A DNA stretch of 64,000 bases, from assembly GCF_007860135.1 (NCBI RefSeq), contig NZ_SJPV01000001.1, positions 232,839-296,838 of the forward strand, in the 5' to 3' direction. Below are positions 1-10,784 of the stretch, in pieces. Source of the stretch: Novipirellula artificiosorum (GTDB lineage: Bacteria; Planctomycetota; Planctomycetia; Pirellulales; Pirellulaceae). Numbering within the stretch: the stretch's first letter is position 1; the number at the start of each line of letters is the position of its first letter. A model generated the notes under the pieces. That model made no database searches. It was not told where the DNA came from and saw only the letters and a program-made list of their open reading frames with translations. Position numbers and translations under genes: made by a program.

Positions 1-3000
1 TCTTCGACGATCGGTTGGAACTTTTCGGGCCAAGCTTGGCTGAGTACCCCGCTGCAAGCCCATGACAACGCATCGACATCGTTTAGTTTTTGAGCAATGC
101 GAAGCCCCATCGTGTAAGGTTCACGTCGATACGGATCCATCATCGACACCTTCTTGCACAAATCGATCGCAGTGGCTTCTGCGCCGACCTCTTCGAGTCG
201 TGCCGCGACATGCAAAACCTCTTCGTGGGTTTCCGCAAAATCGACTGCCGACAAGAGCGTTCGTTCGATGTCTTCGCGTGGCGCGCCGGTCGCTTGAAGC
301 GTGATCGCGTACGCTTGGTACATCCAGGGCTGAACTTGTCCGGCCCGCATGGCTGCCGCCAAGCAATCACGCGAATCGGCAAAGAAAGCAACCGCTTGAT
401 CGGCATCGCCCGCGGCTTGAGCATTGGCCGCTTTGATCGAGAACTGTTGGAGGGTGGTACGAATTCGTTGGTCGAGCACCGTCAGATCCTCGGCCGATTC
501 GATCTCCACCGAATCAAAGAACCGGTCCCAGGCTTCGTCTTTCGACTCGCTGCCCGTGACTTCGATTCGGATCGGTTGGATATCGAACCGCGAAAGGGTC
601 TTCTTCGCAGCGGTTTTCCTCTGTTCCGGTGCCGCGGAAACGGATGCCTTATCTTGTAACGAGATTTGGTCGGGAACTTGCATCATGCCGCCCATGCCGC
701 CGCCCATGCCGCCCATGCCGCCACCCATGCCGCCCATGCCGCCGCCCATGCCGCCGCCCATGCCGCCGCCCATGCCGCCGCCCATGCCGCCACCCATGCC
801 GCCGCCCATGCCGCCCATGCCGCCGCCCATGTTCATGATCGGAATGACCAGGTCACCCACGGGGTAAACCTTCGAGACCAAATCGTCATTGGCCGCTTCT
901 TCGGTTGTGATTTGCATGACCTCGTCCTTGATCACGTAAGTCAAGTCATCATTTTTCAACATCAACCGCAAAAAGGAACGCAACGAGACGTTGTCCAACG
1001 TGAGATTGATCGGGGTGTCTGCCGAAAGACCAATTTCTTCAAGCGCTCGGTTATCAATCACGATGGGAATATCGTGGTCCGTCGACAGTTTCTGCACTGC
1101 CTCGGTGAGCGGCATTTCGACAAACGTTTGGCTCGTCTCATCGCCGAGGGTCTTTTGAATCTTTCGCTCCGATTCATTGTCTCCGACCAACTCGATGGCA
1201 CCATAACGCTCCAACCGGCGACGGCTTAGCCGTTGCCAAGTTTCTGCATCCGGCCATACGATCGGTGGTTCGTCTACGAACGGGACATGTGCTTTGAGAA
1301 CCAACGACATTGCGTCGATAAAGTTACGTTCGCGAAGTTCAGTGTAACGTCGATCGCGTGCATAAGTTTGGAGCCACAACGGGAAGTCGGTAAAATGGCG
1401 TCCAGCGACCGAGTCACGGGTGACCGTATCCCCGGCCAAACGGGCAAAGGGAATGGACACTTCGCCGTCCGCTTCTTCATAGCGACCTTCAGCGATCAAA
1501 GCGTTCATCTGCAACGACAACGTTTTGAGCGTGTCTTCGCGGCGGAATGTCTCTTCGAGCAATCGCGATGCAGAATTCGCACCCTTTGCCAATTGCTCCA
1601 AGTTAATTTGCCGGTCCAAGTACTCCGCTTCACGACGACTCGCGATTTGAATCGCTGATCGGACTTCGGACATCAATTCTTGTCGAAGGCCTGGCTCCAA
1701 GTCTGCTTCGGCTTGCAACGATCCGAGTAAACTTTTTAGCTGCCCTGATACCGCGGTTGGATCCGATCGCAAGTTCAGACGAGCTTGACGCAGTTGCGCG
1801 TTCACTTCCGCTCGCCAACGCCCTGACAACGCCGATTGTTCGGCTTCGACTCGATCCAACAATCCACTGCCCGTTTCCAACAATTCATCGTCGCCTGGGG
1901 GCGGACCGAAGAAATCGTTTTGATAGCTCGGTGCGGCCGCGCGAGGTGCCGGTTGACGTTGCAGCGGCTGAGCTTGTGCGGGGGGCTTTGGTGCGGGCTG
2001 GGCCGCCGCCGGTGGCTCCGCGTCAAATGCCATCGCATCGGATTCGACGGTACCATCGCCAAGCGAAGGACCATCGTTGAATTGGGGTTCTGCGGCGAAG
2101 GGGTCTTCACCCATCGCGTCTTCGGTCGCTGCCGCGGGGGCTTCACCAAAAACGTCTTCCGCAGCCGTTGGATCCGATTCGCCTTCGAAAATCCCGTCAA
2201 ACGGAGAATCCGATGGGTTTTGCAGGACCAAACGGTTTGCACCAAAGGTGACTTTTTCAATGGCCAACGCTTCGGGGTTGTTGGGGTCGACTTCCAAGGC
2301 CTTTTCGGCGATTGCTCTCGCTCCGCGGAGGTTGCCTTGCTTCAAAGCCAAGTTGCCCGCTCGAACCAATTCTTCGGCTTGCATCGCCAAAACGCGTGCA
2401 GCTTCGCGAAGCAGGGGGGATCCGGCTGACGGCAAGAGCAGCCCGCGATCGTTGGTCGCTTGGTTCACCATGGCCGGCAGGAACGCAAAGTCAGGATGGT
2501 TTGCTTCGATCGTTGCCTCGGTCGTGACTTCGACGACCGACGTGGTCGTTTCACCACGAAGTGTCAAGGTTCCGGCGGTGCTTTCCTGGCCCGATTCCAT
2601 CCGACCGAGCAGAATCGTATCACGCTCGAGTCGCAGCGGCGGCAAGCGGTCCTGCTGGACCGTGCTCATGCCTTCGATCAATTGGGCGTCACGGAGCCAA
2701 ATGGGTGAAGCGACCGACGAGGTACCGACAAATCGAGCGATCTCCGAGGGGCTGGCGTCCGCTGCGGTGCCGGCAACTCCCATCACGCCACCGGTTTGGT
2801 TTGCTAAAATCGCAGGCAATTCCACGTTCGGAGTCGGTCCAATCACGACGCTATGAACCGAAATACGATCGGCACGAAGCGCGTCGACCAACCCTTCGAA
2901 CCGGCTTCGCTCGGCAACCGCTTCGATCGAGGCTCCGTCACCAATGTAGACGATCGATCGAGTACGATTTTCCGGTTCGCCGAGCAACGCGGCTCGGACC

Positions 3001-3484
3001 GAATCGAGAGCCGAAACCAGGTTCGTGTTCCCCAACGGCAGGCGTTTGGACAATTTGGCGATCGCATCGGCGGTCAACGATGAGTCGGCACGCTCGAAAT
3101 CACCGCTCAAATCCGAGGCATGAACGTCGGCAGCATAGATTCGAACACGATCCCCTTCTCGCAACTGCTCCACCAAGGTATGAACCGCCGTGATCGAATC
3201 GCGGCGAAAATCGCCCACCTGACTGGCGGAGGTATCAATGATCACGACCACGTCCGCAGCCGCCTTGCGAGTCGCGTCAAGCAGCGTTTGGCTGGCCGAC
3301 GGCTGGACCGACAAAGCAAAGTAATGATCGCCCGACGGGGTCGAATAACTGGCGACACGGACCTGGGCGTCGTCGGATTCGGCTGCCAGAGCCACCATCG
3401 GAGTCAAGCAAACGAGAACGGCGGCCACCACGAGTGATCGTGAGGCTGAAGCGTGTACGGGCTGGGCGATATGTCGCAATCCCA
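1..3484 (-). CDS. Secreted VWA-domain protein with STN-like domain (partial, 3' end outside window)
   Basis: An uninterrupted minus-strand reading frame of 1161 codons runs from ATG at 3484 off the left edge, so the C-terminus is missing. A signal peptide is visible (hydrophobic residues about 18-33, then ALAA). A von Willebrand A domain follows at about residues 78-250, with the metal-binding DTSAS motif at 84-88. A helical repeat-like part, an acidic Pro/Ala-rich linker and, at about 789-860, a secretin/TonB short N-terminal-like segment come next, then a Gly-Gly-Met tract and a TPR-like tail. The start has GGAG 11 bases upstream. The combination is familiar from planctomycete cell-surface proteins. 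The metal-ion adhesion motif suggests protein binding outside the cytoplasm; the actual partner is unknown. Confidence 0.85.
681..832 (-). repeat. Gly-Gly-Met coding tract
   Basis: Tandem short units reading GGC-ATG-GGC on the minus strand encode alternating GGM and GGGM inside the VWA protein, at about residues 884-934. The tract is in frame and occasionally uses GGT. Such slippage-prone tracts can vary in length between strains. It probably forms a flexible linker. Confidence 0.85.
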
Positions 3485-3823
3485 TCTGATTTAATCTCCG
3501 CAGTGACGAAAAACGCAATTTGCGTGGCATCGGAATTTGAACCTGGGTTTCGGGGAACGGTTCGAAGGTGTCAGTCGTGATGAGCGGAAAAGCCGGCTAG
3601 GGTAGGACTCTCCGCATAAGAGTCTATTTCCGACGCATCCGTTTCGCCACGAAAAAACCGAGCTTTCCCGTCGCCTTTGGGCAGGAAGATTCCGATTGTA
3701 GGTGTTGCAATCTGCAACACCTGTTGCGATCTTGCACAGCACAACGAATCAAACTGCCGTTCTGGCGATTCCCTAGCCCTATTACGCTAGCGGCGTGCCA
3801 AACAAAAGAAGAAATCGCTCAGC
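3485..3823. other. Intergenic region between VWA gene and anti-sigma-like gene
   Basis: About 340 bases without a convincing gene. Short open frames here have no ribosome binding site and no recognisable product. The only clear structure is the perfect palindrome at 3700-3722. The 5' leader of the VWA gene lies here. Confidence 0.6.
3700..3722. repeat. Perfect 10-bp inverted repeat, candidate operator or leader hairpin
   Basis: The arms AGGTGTTGCA and TGCAACACCT are separated by three bases. There is no T-run on either side, so it is not a typical intrinsic terminator. It sits about 215 bases upstream of the VWA gene start, where an operator or a leader hairpin would be plausible. Confidence 0.5.
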
Positions 3824-5128
3824 TTAGTGAACGACGACCAAGACCCGACTGATCACGTCAGCCGATTCATCGCCGAACAGACTGCCCATGCCGGCCGCGA
3901 GTCCCGTCTCGGAGGCGTCCTTGGGGGTGCGAGCGAAGGGGCGGTCACTCAAATGACCCACCAAACCATCGATTCCCGCATTGCCAAGATCCAAACGCCA
4001 CGAGGTTGCCGCATCACGAACCTGGGTCGGATCGACCGATTGAAACGATTCGACCATCGCCATCAGCGGCGTGTCATTGGCCATCCCCAAACCGACCGAT
4101 TCGATGCCCTGTCGATCCGCGACCAAGTTCAAGAAGAACTGATCAAGTTTCTTTGCCGGAGCTTCTAAGTAAAGCACCGTGGCCGAGGAAGCATCGGACG
4201 CCGAAGTGCCCGCGGACTTTTGAGCAAACCGCACCACATCTTCGTCAATCTCTTTCCGACTCGCCAAACTAATCCCGCCTTCTTCGAGCGCCTTCTCAAC
4301 CGCTCTCGAATCACGCCCCTCCATCGTCTGGCGAACATCTAAGATCAAAATCGCGGCAACCGACATCACCGGTTCCGGTTGGCGCCCGGGCAACACAAGC
4401 CGCGAATCCGCAGTCGCCGGTTGCTTCGAATCCGCCACGTTCACCGGAATCGAATCGGCCAAAAGATTGGCTGCGTCAGCATTCAAGGACGTATCGGAAC
4501 GACTCGGGCTTGGATCGGTGACCGCAATCATCGGCGCTGGCGTGTCGTCTGCAACGGGATTTTCCATCTCTGGGACATCGACCCGCCTGTCTTGGCTCGG
4601 TGCGATCGCATCCACGGTCGGCGAGTTGCTGGGAACCCCATCAACACTGGCTAAATCACTGTCTGCTAAATCACGGGCACGGGGATCCGCCAATGCAACC
4701 GGGGCGGTTTGGGGGTCAGGACGCAGTGCCACAAATGCGATGGTGACCGAAGCGGCCACCGCGACAATCGATGCAGCCATTTTCCACCACGCCGGTCGAA
4801 CCTGCAAAACGCTCGTCCCCGAACGAATCGGGCTGGGCTGTTCCGCCAACCGCATCACCGGGTGATCGTCCGCCAAACCTTCCGCGCGTCCCCGAGAGAC
4901 CGTCGATTCGATGACCGCTTGCGCGAAATGCTTTGGCAGGCGAATGCTGCGGTCTTGGTCCCAAACATGGCGCAAGGAGGCGCGAATCTGCTGCATTTCC
5001 TTCAATTGGCGCGCAACCTCAGGCTCGCTTTCAAGCATTTGCTCGACACGCGTTGTTTCGTCGCTGCTTAGCGCGTCGTCCATATACGCGCTGAGCATGG
5101 TTTCGAGGAGGTCTTTGGGAACGGACAT
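3824..5128 (-). CDS. Anti-sigma-factor-like membrane protein
   Basis: A 434-residue protein. Residues 1-75 (DLLETMLSAYMDDALSSDE and following helices) look like the helical zinc-finger-less anti-sigma domain of the RskA/RsiW kind. One transmembrane segment follows at about 122-140 (WWKMAASIVAVAASVTIAFVA), then a long Pro/Asp/Ser-rich extracytoplasmic part without a recognised fold. I chose the ATG at 5128 because GGTGA lies a few bases upstream; an ATG seven codons earlier has no such site. A family anti-sigma protein holds a sigma factor at the membrane; no sigma gene lies directly upstream here, so the partner is unknown. Confidence 0.65.
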   Translation of the reverse strand: MSVPKDLLETMLSAYMDDALSSDETTRVEQMLESEPEVARQLKEMQQIRASLRHVWDQDRSIRLPKHFAQAVIESTVSRGRAEGLADDHPVMRLAEQPSPIRSGTSVLQVRPAWWKMAASIVAVAASVTIAFVALRPDPQTAPVALADPRARDLADSDLASVDGVPSNSPTVDAIAPSQDRRVDVPEMENPVADDTPAPMIAVTDPSPSRSDTSLNADAANLLADSIPVNVADSKQPATADSRLVLPGRQPEPVMSVAAILILDVRQTMEGRDSRAVEKALEEGGISLASRKEIDEDVVRFAQKSAGTSASDASSATVLYLEAPAKKLDQFFLNLVADRQGIESVGLGMANDTPLMAMVESFQSVDPTQVRDAATSWRLDLGNAGIDGLVGHLSDRPFARTPKDASETGLAAGMGSLFGDESADVISRVLVVVH

Positions 5129-5353
5129 GTTCTTCACCAGTTTCGCCATTTCGGCAGGCGATCGTTGCGAGGCAACCCGATTTGGGCCACATTGGAGCGT
5201 TTGACAGCGAACACTTCGAACAATCGATTCGCTGCAATTTTAACGTTTCTGAAGACCCTCCTGGCCTTCCCTTTGCGGTCGGATGCTTTTGTACTCATTA
5301 AAGTTCCCTATTGCTCCCCAGAAAGACGATCAAAATGCCTTTAATGTGTACAC

Positions 5354-5923
5354 ATGAACCCATATGAGCCCTCGAAAGCCTTGCCCACCGAGACGGCACC
5401 GGTACCGTTTCCCGACCCGGGACCGATCGATGTTGCCTTCCGAGTCACCCGAAGAGACCTGCGATACGCTGAATCGCAATTTGTCCTCAAGCTTCATCTG
5501 CTGCGTCTTTCGCTCGGGTCCTTCGCGATCATCCTCGTCAGTTCGGGGATAGTGGCAGGGCTCGCCATGATGGGGCACTTCGTGGTCGGTTGGATCGCAG
5601 CCATGATCCTGTCCGCAACGGCGTACCTCGCGCTCGTGCATCGGTCCAAGATGGAAATCCGAGAGCAGTTGGTGGTTCATGGCTTGACCCCCAACGCAAG
5701 ATGCAACCTGCGACTTCGTGGCGATCAGTTGGCATTGGCGACGCCAACCGGAATCTACCGATGGCCAAGAAAGGGCGTCACCGTCCACCGCACGTTCCGG
5801 GGATTGCTACTGTGCCCGGAGCCCCGGATCTATTTGTTCGTTTCGAAACGCAGCGATTTTCAAAACGAAACGTACCGGACATTTGCAACGCGCACCACCG
5901 GTACGCGAAGTAGCCCTACGTGA
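5354..5923 (+). CDS. Small membrane protein, YcxB-like architecture
   Basis: A 189-residue protein with a Pro-rich N-terminus, two adjacent transmembrane helices at about residues 51-90 (LGSFAIILVSSGIVAGLAMM, then VVGWIAAMILSATAYLALV), and a cytoplasmic tail of mostly beta character ending in basic residues. Two N-terminal helices followed by a small globular tail resemble the YcxB-like family, but I see no diagnostic motif, so this is only a resemblance. It is transcribed away from the anti-sigma-like gene, with about 225 bases between the two starts. Confidence 0.5.
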   Translation: MNPYEPSKALPTETAPVPFPDPGPIDVAFRVTRRDLRYAESQFVLKLHLLRLSLGSFAIILVSSGIVAGLAMMGHFVVGWIAAMILSATAYLALVHRSKMEIREQLVVHGLTPNARCNLRLRGDQLALATPTGIYRWPRKGVTVHRTFRGLLLCPEPRIYLFVSKRSDFQNETYRTFATRTTGTRSSPT

Positions 5924-5976
5924 ATCCTTCTCCCCGAGCGGTTTGCCACAGCTACGAATTGGGGTAGGACGGACCC

Positions 5977-6984
5977 CTAGCGACGCTGACTTTGTCGTGA
6001 CGCCATCTGTTGCTTGGGTCGCAACAAGTAGACCTTTGGGTCATCCACGATAAACGTCGTGCTCCAGCGTCGACCGTCATCGGCGCTACAGATGTTGTAA
6101 AAGAAGGTGCGAAAACGTTCGGCCTTGTAACTGTAGGGGAATTGACTGGTGATGTAATCCGCCTCGGTCAACTCATCAACGCCCGGGGACGCGTAGTAGT
6201 GAACCATGCCGTCGGGCGTGACGCTCATCCCCAGCGTCCACCATCCGGTCGTCGTAATTTGTGGCCCACGGAAATCGCCGCCGCGGCGGTCTGCTCGCAT
6301 CCGTAGGTAAGCGTAGTCGGCATCCCGTTTCGAGTCAGCCTTGCTCTCGAACTCGACGAACATTCCGGGCCAATAGATCTCGTTTCCCATTTCTTCCTTG
6401 GTCCGTTTAAAGATCCCGATCCCGACTTCTTTGTCTACCATCGCCGTGGTTTCCAGTGCCAAGCGGAAGCCAAAGTGCGGCCCGCTACGATGTTCCCATT
6501 CTGCCACGGGCGGTAAGAAAACACGTGTCGTGACACTGGGGCATTCGGAGATATCGATTCGCCGTTTCAAACGATATTGGACGTTACAGATGAAGTCGTC
6601 CTGATGCATCTTGCCTTCGGGGCGGCCGGGGATCCCCGTAAACTTCGATTGCATTAGCAACGCACCGCGACTACCCGCCAATCCACCGGCGGGCGTCAAA
6701 ACACGCTTGACCACGTCCGGATGACCACGTTTGACCCCCTCATACCAGCGACCGTTGGTGCTCTTACCCATCGGGCTGCGTTGGTTCTCGTCGATATCCT
6801 CCGTGCTCTTCGGGTTATTTGGCACGTAGGACCAACCGGGATCCTCAAAATCGTCCGACACGCCAACGATTTCGGACCCCGATCCGGGGACAACCGCTCG
6901 CTGGGCCGCAGCCGTTTGCATGAGGGTCCCGCTCAGCAGCAGCACTGCGATCGCACTCGTAGCGCGAGAAATCGTGATACGCAT
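5977..6984 (-). CDS. Secreted protein of unknown function
   Basis: About 335 residues from the preferred ATG at 6984, which has AAAGGA eleven bases upstream; the frame stays open upstream to 7077. The N-terminus is a signal peptide (SAIAVLLLSGTLMQTAAAQ), so the product is exported. The rest is rich in Trp, Tyr and Gly, with phrases such as DPGWSYVPNNPKS and TTGWWTLGMSVTPDG, which suggest a beta-sandwich (concanavalin-like) fold. I do not recognise a catalytic motif. Similar single-domain secreted proteins are common in planctomycetes, but the function is not known to me. Confidence 0.55.
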   Translation of the reverse strand: MRITISRATSAIAVLLLSGTLMQTAAAQRAVVPGSGSEIVGVSDDFEDPGWSYVPNNPKSTEDIDENQRSPMGKSTNGRWYEGVKRGHPDVVKRVLTPAGGLAGSRGALLMQSKFTGIPGRPEGKMHQDDFICNVQYRLKRRIDISECPSVTTRVFLPPVAEWEHRSGPHFGFRLALETTAMVDKEVGIGIFKRTKEEMGNEIYWPGMFVEFESKADSKRDADYAYLRMRADRRGGDFRGPQITTTGWWTLGMSVTPDGMVHYYASPGVDELTEADYITSQFPYSYKAERFRTFFYNICSADDGRRWSTTFIVDDPKVYLLRPKQQMASRQSQRR

Positions 6985-7249
6985 GTTTCGATTCATCCTT
7001 TCATGATTGCGAGCCGTGGTTTCGATCACCGCTCGCGACCATCCGTCACTATCGGAAGGTTCTCTGCCGCACGTCAATCACGTGCGCGCCGCTCCTCCAC
7101 CCGTTTAATGCGTACAATCGGCACATCCCTATCCCGTGCTGAAACAAATCCACGTTCCATTCGACGCATTCAACCTAGACACCCCCCTATTTTTCGTGGT
7201 AATTGTCCGTAGTTCCTCCTTGAAAACATGAGACTCGCCGGTTGCTAGC

Positions 7250-8689
7250 ATGCACGATCCCACACCTCGCTTGTTATTGTTCGATGACAACATCCACTCC
7301 CTCGGCGGTCATTTTCTTGAGCTAGCCTCGCTGCTGATTCAAGGCGCGAAACAGCTCGGCTATACCACTTGTTTGGCGACACATCATTCGTTTAAGGCCT
7401 TCGATTCGGTCGATTTTGCAAACGAGGTGTTTCCGGTCTTTCGCGTCCGACGCATGGTCGAGTGGTCACTCGGAGTGGATGGAAGATCGAAGGTCCGCCG
7501 GAAGGTGGATGGATCGAGTGTGGGTGGCAGCTGGATGGAAAATCAACGACAAGCACTCCGTGGTCCGTTGTCGCGTCACGAACGCCGACCGCAAGTGATG
7601 CTTCATCGATGGTCGCAGGCCTTCTTCGATTTGCTATCGCACTGGCAAGTCGATTCACGTGACACGTTGGTGGTCAACACCGGTGACGATTTTGTCTTGT
7701 TGGCACTCGCCACGGCGCTGGCGAAGCGAGACGCAATCGATCCAGATGCGACGCCGCTGACGATCCATATCGTCTTTCATTTTGGTGTCTACGATCCAAT
7801 CACGACGGAGCAGCGCAAACGGCAATTTGGTGCCCAAGTGAATGACACGCTCCGCCAAATGGCTTCTCATCATCTTCATCTGCATGCGACGACCCACTCG
7901 CTAACGAGCCAGTTGAAGCAGGTGGGTGTTTCGGTGACGCCCATTCCCTACCCGACGCGATACCGGCCACCGTCACTCGGTTCGTGTGATCCAAGTGGAC
8001 GGCGCAAGATCGTGTTGGCGGGAACCCCCCGGCCAGAGAAGGGGCGTCATATGATTCCTGAATTGTTGTCGACAATTCACCATCCCTATTTGTCCAATGG
8101 GGAATATCAAATGTCGATGCAGATGCCAGCGAGACGATGGAAGCGGATGATTCCCGTGTCCATGCGACCGGAATACCGGCGGGCCAGCGCAGCGGATTCA
8201 CAATCCGTCGCATCCCCCTCGAAGGGTCTCTTTGAAATCAAACCGTCCGACATGCCCGCGACCGACTACCACCGCTGGCTCGATACAGCCGACGTCGGGC
8301 TGTTTTTGTACGAACCCGAGCGTTACGTTGCCCGCTGCAGTGGGGTCTTGTTGGAAATGCTGATCCGTGGCGTCCCGGTGATCGTCCCGAACCGCTGCTG
8401 GTTGGCCGATCAAGTGCGTGAAGCGGGAGGGGAGGGTTCGGTAGGTTACATTTACAACTCATTGGATCAGATTCCTGAAATCCTTGATCGGCTTGGCAAA
8501 GACTATGAGTCGATACGACGTCAATCCATCCAATACGCATCCGAGATTGCCCGTCGCCACGCGTCGGTCAATACGCTTCGGCAGATGGGAATTGCAGACG
8601 CTCGACAAGTGCATTTGCACCGGGTGCCTCTGCGTCCGACAACGAACGAGTTTTCACGCGGCTTGCAAGGAACTCACGCATGCAACTGA
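7250..8689 (+). CDS. Glycosyltransferase-like protein (GT-B fold)
   Basis: A 479-residue protein. The N-terminus (LLLFDDNIHSLGGHFLELAS) fits the acceptor-side Rossmann domain of group 1 glycosyltransferases. Near residues 355-390 come DVGLFLYEPERY, then GVLLEMLIRGVPVIVPN, the segment that usually binds the nucleotide sugar and contains the conserved glutamate. It overlaps the next gene by 10 bases in another frame, so the two are probably co-translated and may act on the same glycan. No strong ribosome binding site is visible. Donor and acceptor cannot be told from the sequence. Confidence 0.65.
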   Translation: MHDPTPRLLLFDDNIHSLGGHFLELASLLIQGAKQLGYTTCLATHHSFKAFDSVDFANEVFPVFRVRRMVEWSLGVDGRSKVRRKVDGSSVGGSWMENQRQALRGPLSRHERRPQVMLHRWSQAFFDLLSHWQVDSRDTLVVNTGDDFVLLALATALAKRDAIDPDATPLTIHIVFHFGVYDPITTEQRKRQFGAQVNDTLRQMASHHLHLHATTHSLTSQLKQVGVSVTPIPYPTRYRPPSLGSCDPSGRRKIVLAGTPRPEKGRHMIPELLSTIHHPYLSNGEYQMSMQMPARRWKRMIPVSMRPEYRRASAADSQSVASPSKGLFEIKPSDMPATDYHRWLDTADVGLFLYEPERYVARCSGVLLEMLIRGVPVIVPNRCWLADQVREAGGEGSVGYIYNSLDQIPEILDRLGKDYESIRRQSIQYASEIARRHASVNTLRQMGIADARQVHLHRVPLRPTTNEFSRGLQGTHACN

Positions 8690-9759
8690 AAAACGTCTTA
8701 CGGTTTCCTTTTGACATTCATCGCGCCAATCGCATTTTGGCGAATCGAGCTGCGACGATAATCGATCTTGGACCGATCTATCCAAACCGACCGATCGTTC
8801 TGGATCTCTACACCTCGCAAATGTTGCTCGATTGTGGACGTCACTTCGCATCGTTGGCCCATTACAGCGGCAAAATCGGTTCGCGGTTCGCGGTCCGTTC
8901 GACGCGCCTGATGCTCGCCGGGATTGCCCACAAGCGTTACGGTGCCGAGATGCTTGCTCAGCCACACGCAACCTGGATTCCGGCTGATGGCGAAATCCCC
9001 GCTGCTGCGTTGGTGCTATCGGATGTGTCGTTGAGTCAGCAAACGCGGTCTCGTTCAACCGGTCCAACCTTTGAAATGTTGATCGGCCGAGACATTCCGC
9101 CCAACCGGCCCGTGATGCCGTACCCGATGCATCCCGCGACACTGAGTGGCTTCGAAAAACATCGATTGAATGATCTTCGCGAGCCGAGAAATCGCGAGGG
9201 AATCTTGTTCGCCGGCAGCCAAAAAGCGAGGTACAGCCGCAATCCAATGCAGCGAACCTTCGGCGTCCTCGGCCGGTTGCAATTGTTAGAGACCTTGCGT
9301 CAGATCCAAGATCCATCGATCGTGTTGCGAGATAGTGCCACGGAGCCTATTGAGGCAAACGATTGGCTTCCCTTCTTGGCCAAGCATCGTTTCTTTGTCT
9401 GTTGTCCTGGCGTTGCACAGCCGATGTGCCATAACTTGATTGAATCGATGAGTGTTGGGACAATTCCGCTGATCGAATATGGTGATCGATTGCGACCCGA
9501 ACTCGTGGACGGATTCAATGCCGTTTGTTTTCGTGGCAGCAATGGGTTGCGAGAAGCGATCGCGAGAATTCGAGGCTTCTCGATCGACCAACTTGAGCAG
9601 ATGTCACGAAACGTCAGCCAAACCTACGACGAATCCCTCTGCGGAAAACAATTCTTGCGTTCGCTGCGAGATGCAACCGTTGATACCGCGGCGGGGCAAG
9701 TCGTGATGCCGTTTCACAGCGAGAACTTGTTTGCCAGCGAGCGATCGGATGCCGCCTAA
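8680..9759 (+). CDS. Exostosin/glycosyltransferase-like protein
   Basis: A 359-residue protein starting inside the end of the preceding glycosyltransferase gene. The C-terminal half contains GILFAGSQ, then HRFFVCCPGVAQPMCHNLIESM and SVGTIPLIEYGD, a pattern seen in exostosin-like and related GT-B transferases in which a surface carbohydrate is built. The first 110 residues contain no membrane segment. With its neighbour it forms a two-gene unit probably making or decorating a cell-surface polysaccharide. Family placement is moderate, substrate unknown. Confidence 0.55.
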   Translation: MQLKNVLRFPFDIHRANRILANRAATIIDLGPIYPNRPIVLDLYTSQMLLDCGRHFASLAHYSGKIGSRFAVRSTRLMLAGIAHKRYGAEMLAQPHATWIPADGEIPAAALVLSDVSLSQQTRSRSTGPTFEMLIGRDIPPNRPVMPYPMHPATLSGFEKHRLNDLREPRNREGILFAGSQKARYSRNPMQRTFGVLGRLQLLETLRQIQDPSIVLRDSATEPIEANDWLPFLAKHRFFVCCPGVAQPMCHNLIESMSVGTIPLIEYGDRLRPELVDGFNAVCFRGSNGLREAIARIRGFSIDQLEQMSRNVSQTYDESLCGKQFLRSLRDATVDTAAGQVVMPFHSENLFASERSDAA

Positions 9760-10043
9760 TCGCTTGCTTCTAGGGCGAGGGTGGGATCGCAAGGCTTCGG
9801 ACGCCAAGCTTGAATGGCTGACGATCCCATAGAAAAAACGGCCTAGGATTTTGCCCCCCGCACGATAAACACTCAAAACATTCATCGCTGAGTAAAAACC
9901 TAGACCGCTTTTGGGCTCGAGTCGGCCTGGCGTTCTTTGCCCCACACATTGCACGCCAAGTCTTACTCAAGCATTTCTTTTCATCGGCAGCAAAAAGGGG
10001 TAAAGTCCAATCCAATTGAGGAAAACCGATCGAGCAACCGTGG

Positions 10044-10646
10044 CTACTGGATCACGTGGGCCATCAACAGCTGCCATTCCGACCACTGCACCGATTCACA
10101 TTCCGATTGTGATGGTTTTTCTGCATGGGGGGCCCGAGCGCAGGCGTCGACAAAGGAATCGGCATCGGGATAAAGATCACCATGCAACTCGGCGAGCGAG
10201 GTCCAAACGGGGTGCGCTCCGACACGTCGAAACCAATATTTGGCATTTCCAAAATCACCTTCGCGGCGATGCATGATTCCATGCCAGAAACTCCCCTCGG
10301 GTTCGCCGATGCCCTGGCTAAGGGTATGGCTCCGGTCCAAGTCGCCCGCCAATAGCCACAAACCGCTCAAGCAGAGCTGCTGGCCTCGTGGCTTGATCCC
10401 AACCTGAGCGAGTTTCGCCGGAAAATCCTTCGCCGAGATTAATTCCGCGACCCCAACGTTCCTCGGACCTTCGCCGAGGCTTGGCAGCATGGCATCTCGA
10501 ACGGCCTCGATCAGATCGTTGGGAAAGACGGATAACGCGGATTCCAGAGCAGGGGCAAGTTGTGGCACGGCGGGTGACTCCGATCTGGGTTCACGAACAG
10601 GGGAATGGAATTCGGTAACGATCAATGATGTCCCAGAAGACAGCAT
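10044..10646 (-). CDS. Conserved hypothetical protein
   Basis: A 200-residue soluble protein. The central stretch around residues 105-150 (GSFWHGIMHRREGDFGNAKYWFRRV) is a compact motif I have seen in conserved proteins of unknown function in planctomycetes and other phyla, where a His/Arg-rich helix pair is followed by a YW-R-R element. There is no signal peptide or membrane helix. It is divergent from the S1-domain gene, 138 bases between starts, and has no operon partner. Confidence 0.55.
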   Translation of the reverse strand: MLSSGTSLIVTEFHSPVREPRSESPAVPQLAPALESALSVFPNDLIEAVRDAMLPSLGEGPRNVGVAELISAKDFPAKLAQVGIKPRGQQLCLSGLWLLAGDLDRSHTLSQGIGEPEGSFWHGIMHRREGDFGNAKYWFRRVGAHPVWTSLAELHGDLYPDADSFVDACARAPHAEKPSQSECESVQWSEWQLLMAHVIQ

Positions 10647-10784
10647 GGTCAGAGCTTTTCAAGGCTACCGGGACGATCCGAGGACTGCTAGACTGGTGCG
10701 ATGATTCGCGGATGATCGAAGGGTCCGCGAACGCCAACGTAACATTTTACCACTCTTCGCTTCCGCTTTTGCCAGAACGATCTG

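Noticed and set aside
629..1229. Plus-strand open frames rich in Cys-Arg-Pro or His-Ala across the Gly-Met tract
   Set aside because: They are the reverse reading of the GGM codons of the VWA gene.
3491..3742. 83-codon minus-strand frame upstream of the VWA gene
   Set aside because: No ribosome site, unusual composition, and it contains the palindrome.
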